Positions 7,545 through 11,051 of a stretch of DNA of 11,051 nt are shown piece by piece (within the stretch, counting starts at the first letter, position 1; every line of letters begins with the position of its first letter). The stretch is from positions 1 to 11,051 of the forward strand of contig DARE01000061.1 of assembly GCA_002503205.1 (NCBI GenBank), in the 5' to 3' direction. Both the position numbers and the translations under genes were made by a program. Source of the stretch: Thermoplasmatales archaeon UBA447 (GTDB lineage Archaea > Thermoplasmatota > Thermoplasmata > Thermoplasmatales > Thermoplasmataceae). Below the pieces are notes generated by a model, which worked only from the letters and a program-made list of their open reading frames with translations, searched no databases and had not been told where the DNA came from.

Positions 7545-7798
7545 CACGTCTCGCCCGGTTTCAAGACACCTCGACAATTTCATGAAATAGTAAATTTCCT
7601 ATACTGTGAAAAATGTTCTAAATGATAAGTTAACTGTTACTTTACTACTGGATAAAAAAATTCCTTGCTAGAAATAACAAGTGGAAAACTACCCCTCAAC
7701 AGTATCATTCGCAAGGCTATTTTACTCGCCCTGTGAGTCGCCGAGTGGGTTCTATTTAAGAAAACTTACCCATAGAACACGTATCTATAGAGGTAAAA
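7545..7798. other. Non-coding gap before the putative toxin-antitoxin genes, with a GC-rich hairpin
   Basis: No open frame of useful length is seen. ACTCG at 7724-7728 can pair with CGAGT at 7742-7746 around a 13-base loop. This GC-rich patch stands out from the AT-rich surroundings and lies just upstream of a TATA-like sequence. AGTATCA at 7701-7707 matches seven bases of the TGATACTAA repeat on the other strand, possibly by chance. A small RNA or an operator cannot be told from this. Confidence 0.35.
7751..7760 (+). promoter_or_regulatory. Probable TATA box for the YGPYS/PIN cassette
   Basis: TCTATTTAAG resembles an archaeal TATA box. Transcription would begin near 7782, giving a leader of about 55 bases that contains the strong ribosome binding site described next. 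The GC-rich hairpin ends just upstream, so the two may act together. Confidence 0.4.
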
Positions 7799-7824
7799 TT
7801 GATTAGGAGTAAAGAAATACTGCT

Positions 7825-7831
7825 AGGAGGT
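7825..7831 (+). promoter_or_regulatory. Strong Shine-Dalgarno site that fixes the start of the YGPYS protein
   Basis: AGGAGGT lies six bases before ATG 7838. It supports that ATG over the in-frame TTG at 7799. It is the clearest ribosome binding site in the window, suggesting this first gene of the pair is translated well, as expected for an antitoxin. Confidence 0.7.
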
Positions 7832-7837
7832 AGAAAA

Positions 7838-8317
7838 ATGTCTGATGCCAATAATAGACCTCTCTTATCTGGATTTCTTAAGTTTATGGGTCTTGACAGG
7901 GATAAGATCGTAAGTGGAAGATTGGAGAATCGCATAAAGGCTCAAAAGTTCGTGTACTTCGGGAAAAAACTCGGACTTCCGCTTAGTTATGATTTTGACC
8001 TTTATCTCTATGGGCCCTATTCATCGAAACTTGCTGACGACTATTACAGCATGTCCGAAGAGGAGTGGAAATATGGAACTCTAAATATACCAAAAAGTAT
8101 TGAGAGGACTCTTATGTACTTAAGAGGAAACGATACCATGTTCCTTGAAATTGCAGCTACACTTGATTCGATTCGAGCTGTTAATAAAGGAGTTTCAGAC
8201 AGCAAGTTAATAGATGTTGTTTCAAAGCTAAAGTCTTCAAGACTCAGCGAAAAAAATAAGGATAAAAATTACTTGTGGAACGTTCTTAGCGACCTTTCGA
8301 CCCATAATATCCTCTAG
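7838..8317 (+). CDS. YGPYS-motif protein (Panacea/YwgA-like), putative antitoxin
   Basis: This 159-residue protein has the hallmark run of a family seen in phage-associated and antitoxin proteins: RIKAQKFVYFGKKLGLPL at about 32-49, followed by YDFDLYLYGPYSSKLADD at 51-68. The 'KxqKfvYf...lYlYGPYS..L' pattern matches YwgA-like proteins and resembles the Panacea (DUF4065/SocA-like) domain, a promiscuous antitoxin domain known to neutralise many unrelated toxins. The remainder is helical, with no catalytic motif. It is followed fifteen bases later by a PIN-domain gene in the same direction, the order and spacing of an antitoxin-toxin pair. ATG 7838 is chosen over TTG 7799 because of the AGGAGGT site. 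The motif match is good; which subfamily it belongs to, and the antitoxin role, are inferences. Confidence 0.65.
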   Translation: MSDANNRPLLSGFLKFMGLDRDKIVSGRLENRIKAQKFVYFGKKLGLPLSYDFDLYLYGPYSSKLADDYYSMSEEEWKYGTLNIPKSIERTLMYLRGNDTMFLEIAATLDSIRAVNKGVSDSKLIDVVSKLKSSRLSEKNKDKNYLWNVLSDLSTHNIL

Positions 8318-8332
8318 CATTAGGTAATTCCA

Positions 8333-8833
8333 ATGACCGTCAGAAACGGTGTCAAATCAATAGATGCCAACATACTTCTGGATTATGTCTTGCAGAACTC
8401 CTTGAAAGACCCAGATAGAAAGAAGAGGGTCAACAAATTCTTTAATCCATCTAACAGTGGAGAGTTCGAAATCAGGATTTTCGTGTATACGTTGGGAGAA
8501 GTATTCAAACGGCTCTTAGAGCCTAGAAACGGCAATTATGTAAATTTAACGGATACTGCAATACAGCGACATTTTCAAAATGTACGGACATGGATGAAAG
8601 AAGGCCACTTAGTGCCTGTCAAAATGGATTCGCTCAGTTCAGGTTTTCAACGTTATTACAATGACATAGACAGAAAAGATTCTATAATACAGAAAGGCGA
8701 CAAACTTGCCCTAGCTGCCTTTTGTTCAGACGATGCATCTACATCGTTTTACTCATTTGATAGTAAGGTTAACCAGAGTGTGTGGCTCCAAGAGTATGTT
8801 GGGAAATTTGGAAAGAGAATCCAGGAGCCTTAA
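8333..8833 (+). CDS. PIN-domain protein, putative ribonuclease toxin
   Basis: This 166-residue protein has the acidic residues of a PIN nuclease in order: D11 with N13 in SIDANILLDYVL, E56 in LGEVFKRL, D123 in QKGDKLALAAF, and D143 in FYSFDSKV. The last two fit the usual 'gDaliaa.....fvTfD.kf' ending. PIN domains cut RNA with bound metal, and many are toxins, as in VapC. The protein is a little longer than a typical VapC (about 130-140 residues) because of an insert near 60-115. It lies fifteen bases after the YGPYS gene with only a weak ribosome binding site (TTAGGT), consistent with lower toxin output. Its stop is three bases from the convergent integrase stop. A PIN toxin normally pairs with a VapB-type antitoxin, so this partner is unusual. 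Confidence 0.75.
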   Translation: MTVRNGVKSIDANILLDYVLQNSLKDPDRKKRVNKFFNPSNSGEFEIRIFVYTLGEVFKRLLEPRNGNYVNLTDTAIQRHFQNVRTWMKEGHLVPVKMDSLSSGFQRYYNDIDRKDSIIQKGDKLALAAFCSDDASTSFYSFDSKVNQSVWLQEYVGKFGKRIQEP

Positions 8834-8836
8834 AGT

Positions 8837-9670
8837 TCATTCCAAGACTTTCACCAATTTGTGGACCGTCTTTCCATACCAGTAATCTGCCTGTTTAACC
8901 TTTGAAAGATAGTGCATGGACCCTACAGATTCGGAAGATCTTCCCTGGATAAAATCTGCAACACCTTCGGGCACTCCCTGGTAAATGAGGAAATTATACT
9001 GCCATTTCCTTAGGTACTTGGGGGGAAGCCCGATTTCGCTGAAGTGATGAGAAATTGTATCATCATTATATTCTATTTTTGTTAAGGAGAGAGCTAGATT
9101 TTTTGGCATGTAGACATAGAATGCTCTCTTGTGACCTCTGAAATAGTTCAAAGGATATTTTGCAATGTCATGGTTCACAATGAGCTTGTCCCTGTCATAT
9201 TCCTTCATCATCTTCACAAATTCCATTATGCGTATTCCGGATGCTGCCAGCACAGAGAACACTACCTTCATCGCCTTACTTTCAATCTTTCGATATACGT
9301 CCTTAACCTTATCGTCAGAAGGGATGAAGCCATCCGGGGCAGTCTTTCTTGACGGGATTGCTTTCCTATAGTATTCTGCATCGTCTGTAGAAATAATTTC
9401 ATTCTCTTCCAGAAAATTCAGATAAGCCCTAGAAACAGTTCTTACATACTGGGTCCTGCTTGCCAGGATAATTTGGGAGAGTTCCTTTTTACTACATATG
9501 GGTCCCCCATTGAAGTTTTCAAAGAGATATTTGAGAATCTGAGTTCTGTAACCCATTGTGAAACCTTTTCCGTCCATCCATTTTTTTAGAGCATCAATGT
9601 GCTCAGAAACCTTTGGAATTACGGCTTGGTAAGCACGAGGTCGCGGGATCGAACCCCGTCGGCGGCTCTT
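8837..9670 (-). CDS. int: SSV-type tyrosine integrase, C-terminal part left after integration (intC)
   Basis: This is the catalytic part of a site-specific recombinase that inserts the element into a tRNA gene. The open frame runs from ATG 9721, and residue numbers count from there. The catalytic set is visible: R164 in ASGIRIMEF, K198 in GHKRAF, K235-x-x-R238 in KYLRK (K replacing the usual H, as in SSV integrases), H270 in SMHYLSK, and the nucleophile Y280 or Y282 in ADYWYG. About residues 19-33 (SRRRGSIPRPRAYQ) are encoded by the antisense of a tRNA-Thr 3' half. Codons before that (9671-9721) lie in chromosomal DNA and are probably fortuitous. The 277 remaining residues plus a missing N-terminal piece of about 60 would match SSV-type integrases of about 335. 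The missing intN should lie at the other end, beside the intact tRNA. The split form is probably inactive until excision rejoins it. Confidence 0.85.
   Translation of the reverse strand, partial: KSRRRGSIPRPRAYQAVIPKVSEHIDALKKWMDGKGFTMGYRTQILKYLFENFNGGPICSKKELSQIILASRTQYVRTVSRAYLNFLEENEIISTDDAEYYRKAIPSRKTAPDGFIPSDDKVKDVYRKIESKAMKVVFSVLAASGIRIMEFVKMMKEYDRDKLIVNHDIAKYPLNYFRGHKRAFYVYMPKNLALSLTKIEYNDDTISHHFSEIGLPPKYLRKWQYNFLIYQGVPEGVADFIQGRSSESVGSMHYLSKVKQADYWYGKTVHKLVKVLE
9626..9667 (+). other. Right attachment site: 3' half of tRNA-Thr (GGT)
   Basis: The segment reads as the 3' half of an archaeal tRNA: anticodon loop TTGGTAA with GGT at 9628-9630, 3' anticodon strand GCACG, variable loop AGGTC, T-stem GCGGG/CCCGT with loop ATCGAAC, acceptor strand CGGCGGC and discriminator T at 9667. 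U73 is usual for archaeal tRNA-Thr. The upstream side cannot complete the tRNA: only two bases of the 5' anticodon strand pair, and no D-arm is present. So this is a fragment, lying inside the integrase frame, as expected for attR of an SSV-type element. The core shared with the intact gene probably begins near 9624. The intact copy is not in the window. Confidence 0.85.
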
Positions 9671-9735
9671 GGAAATTTTAGAGGAAATAATGTTCCATAA
9701 ATTCTTGAATGCGGTTCCCATTAACAGAGGATCTG

Positions 9736-10653
9736 ATGAAAATATTAGTTATTGGAGGTACTGGTTTTATAGGTCGTGTACTTGTCAGATACCTTGTTGA
9801 AAATGGTAACGAAGTTACAGTAAGTTCTTCCGGCAAAAGAAGGACCTCTATTTTAGGTGTAAAGGAATACCTGATTTTTGACAGATTCAATCCACAGTCA
9901 TTAGTGAATTCGGTCTCCAGATTGGGTCACTTCGATATAGTATATGATCAGCTTGCCTTCAGGATTAAGGATGTAAAGGACCTGGTGAAATTGCTGGAGG
10001 GAAAGACAGAATCTTATGTGTTTGCATCAAGCGCAGCTGTTTATGAGGGGAAATCTGGAATATTGTCGGAGGAGGATTTTGACCCCTACACGTATGAATA
10101 CGATGAAAGGGAAAGCGAAAAAACATATGCTGAAGGAAAGAGAAATGTGGAAGCCTACGTATATCAGAATGCTGAATTCCCTGTTTCATCCGCAAGATTT
10201 CCCAGTATTTTTGGAAACTGTGATAGTACATTGAGATTCCAGGATCATCTCAAAAGGATAGAGGAAGGGAAACCTTTCTGGGCACCTGGGAACTCGGGAA
10301 GAAGGAATTATGCATGGGTAGATGACGCGGGGCGATTTCTGGCATGGCTTGGAACAAAAAAGAAACTTGGGCCATTCAATGGTGCGTCCGAGGAATATTT
10401 CGATATAAGGTCATTTTTAGAACTTATAGGGCATTCTATGGGAAAAGATGTCTCATTCCAGTCCGAATCGAAGCTCGATAAATCAAGATATTATAAGGAG
10501 GAGGATTTTATTCTATCAACGTATAAAGCAAACAAAGAAGGATTTAGATTCACTGGAACAGAGGAGTGGTTGAAAACGGAAGTTGCGAATTACAGGTTAA
10601 ACCCATGTCCTGAACGCAGTTCTCAGGATTACGCCGATTCACTGTTTCCCTGA
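9736..10653 (+). CDS. NAD-dependent epimerase/dehydratase-like protein (extended SDR)
   Basis: This is an extended short-chain dehydrogenase/reductase of 305 residues, probably acting on a nucleotide sugar or related metabolite in the cytoplasm. The start MKILVIGGTGFIG carries the Rossmann NAD(P) motif GGTGFIG at 7-13. FASSAAVYEG supplies the conserved serine, and YAEGK at 131-135 is the catalytic YxxxK. The closest style is the atypical CSP41-like/NAD-dependent epimerase group, so the substrate cannot be named. ATG 9736 is preferred because the Rossmann fold begins there and GAGG lies just upstream; ATG 9709 in the same frame would add nine residues that do not fit. It lies just outside the attachment site, so it is chromosomal and would normally follow the tRNA-Thr gene. 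Confidence 0.85.
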   Translation: MKILVIGGTGFIGRVLVRYLVENGNEVTVSSSGKRRTSILGVKEYLIFDRFNPQSLVNSVSRLGHFDIVYDQLAFRIKDVKDLVKLLEGKTESYVFASSAAVYEGKSGILSEEDFDPYTYEYDERESEKTYAEGKRNVEAYVYQNAEFPVSSARFPSIFGNCDSTLRFQDHLKRIEEGKPFWAPGNSGRRNYAWVDDAGRFLAWLGTKKKLGPFNGASEEYFDIRSFLELIGHSMGKDVSFQSESKLDKSRYYKEEDFILSTYKANKEGFRFTGTEEWLKTEVANYRLNPCPERSSQDYADSLFP

Positions 10654-10718
10654 CCATTTGCTCGCTCATCCTTATTGGATCTGGAGAGTAATAAGGACAA
10701 AATTTAGATTGAAGTACA

Positions 10719-10730
10719 TAGTATATACTA
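10719..10730. repeat. Perfect 12-base palindrome TAGTATATACTA
   Basis: TAGTATATACTA is a perfect palindrome, about nine bases upstream of the TATA-like ATATTTTAAA of the next gene. Such a site could be an operator or TFB-proximal element, but AT-rich DNA produces palindromes by chance. Confidence 0.25.
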
Positions 10731-10738
10731 TAGGGCTA

Positions 10739-10748
10739 ATATTTTAAA
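10739..10748 (+). promoter_or_regulatory. Probable TATA box for a leaderless transcript
   Basis: ATATTTTAAA is centred about 27 bases before ATG 10771. Archaeal transcription starts about 25 bases after the box, so the mRNA would begin at or next to the start codon. No ribosome binding site is seen, which agrees. Confidence 0.5.
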
Positions 10749-10770
10749 TGCAACATCACAATATGAAAGC

Positions 10771-10971
10771 ATGGAGAAAAAAACCAGGTATATTGGAATA
10801 ATAATAGGATTAATTCTTGTGATTATTGGGGGATATTTTATTGGGACCGTATTCCACGCAGTCGCGACAACACTTAAAAGTGAGCTCGGGCCTCTGGAGG
10901 CCGGCGTTATTCTTCTGCTCATAGGTCTAATAGTTCTCGTTGGTTTTGTCTCCAGGCATTTCCGCAGATAA
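10771..10971 (+). CDS. Small membrane protein with two transmembrane helices
   Basis: This 66-residue protein has two hydrophobic helices: about residues 7-29 (YIGIIIGLILVIIGGYFIGT) and 42-61 (EAGVILLLIGLIVLVGFVSR). A short loop of about 12 residues joins them, and basic residues lie at both ends (MEKKTR, RHFRR). This pattern suggests an inner hairpin with both ends in the cytoplasm. I do not recognise a family. The clean TATA box at leaderless distance and the well-formed helices support a real gene. It is chromosomal, beyond the attachment site, and not obviously linked to the epimerase gene, since a 117-base gap with its own promoter lies between. Confidence 0.65.
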   Translation: MEKKTRYIGIIIGLILVIIGGYFIGTVFHAVATTLKSELGPLEAGVILLLIGLIVLVGFVSRHFRR

Positions 10972-10983
10972 TGCAAAAATAAA

Positions 10984-10993
10984 CTATTTAAAA
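10984..10993 (+). promoter_or_regulatory. Possible TATA box for a gene beyond the window
   Basis: CTATTTAAAA is a good archaeal TATA-like sequence. The only following ATG in view (11031) reads four codons and stops, so any real gene would begin further right. The AT-rich setting makes this weak. Confidence 0.2.
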
Positions 10994-11051
10994 ATTAATA
11001 TACACTAATATACTATAATCTTTGACAAATATGGACATTTTCTAAGAACTA

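Noticed and set aside
7799..7837. TTG 7799 as the start of the YGPYS protein
   Set aside because: The strong AGGAGGT site six bases before ATG 7838 and the lack of domain sequence in the extra 13 residues favour ATG 7838.
9584..9670. Complete tRNA gene at the attachment site
   Set aside because: Only the 3' half from the anticodon loop is present. The upstream bases encode integrase and do not form a D-arm, acceptor strand or full anticodon stem.
9678..9890. 70-codon minus-strand frame opposite the start of the epimerase gene
   Set aside because: It overlaps the clear Rossmann start of the epimerase and shows no motif of its own.
11031..11045. New gene starting at ATG 11031
   Set aside because: The frame reads MDIF and then stops, so it is not a gene start.

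Overview
The window looks archaeal. Likely promoters are TATA boxes about 25 bases before start codons, at least one transcript appears leaderless, and the integrase is of the SSV (archaeal virus) type. The replication genes are a PrimPol-SF3 helicase and an AbrB-like protein, and an archaeal-type tRNA-Thr fragment is present. Base composition and gene style suggest a Thermoplasmata-like euryarchaeon. That lineage is an inference from style, not from a marker gene.

Most of the window (up to about 9667) appears to be the right-hand part of an integrated mobile element. From left to right it holds: the tail of a probable hsdS, a complete hsdR and an overlapping YgjP/M48-like metallopeptidase gene (1-3430); a leftward replication operon made of an AbrB-like gene, a PrimPol/SF3 helicase gene and a small downstream gene (6450 to 3556); a divergent region of TGATACTAA repeats (6499-6581); and a rightward 320-aa HTH protein of unknown function. 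A two-gene cassette follows, pairing a YGPYS-motif (Panacea/YwgA-like) protein with a PIN-domain protein, which looks like a toxin-antitoxin module. Last comes the C-terminal part of an SSV-type tyrosine integrase on the minus strand (8837-9670).

The right boundary can be read directly. Positions 9626-9667 are the 3' half of a tRNA-Thr with anticodon GGT, embedded in the integrase reading frame. This is the arrangement left when an SSV-type element splits its own integrase gene on entering a tRNA gene. The DNA to the right (9668-11051) is then chromosome, with an NAD-dependent epimerase-like gene and a two-helix membrane protein. The intact tRNA-Thr and the integrase N-terminal fragment are expected at the left end, and neither is in the window. 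If the element is intact, it therefore extends beyond position 1 and carries the type I restriction system as cargo.

The element shows decay: the primase-helicase frame is cut by a single in-frame TAA, after which 120 more codons stay open and encode a plausible C-terminal winged-helix region. The most notable features are this nonsense break, the tRNA-Thr/integrase junction, the repeat-rich divergent region, and the candidate YGPYS-PIN toxin-antitoxin pair.
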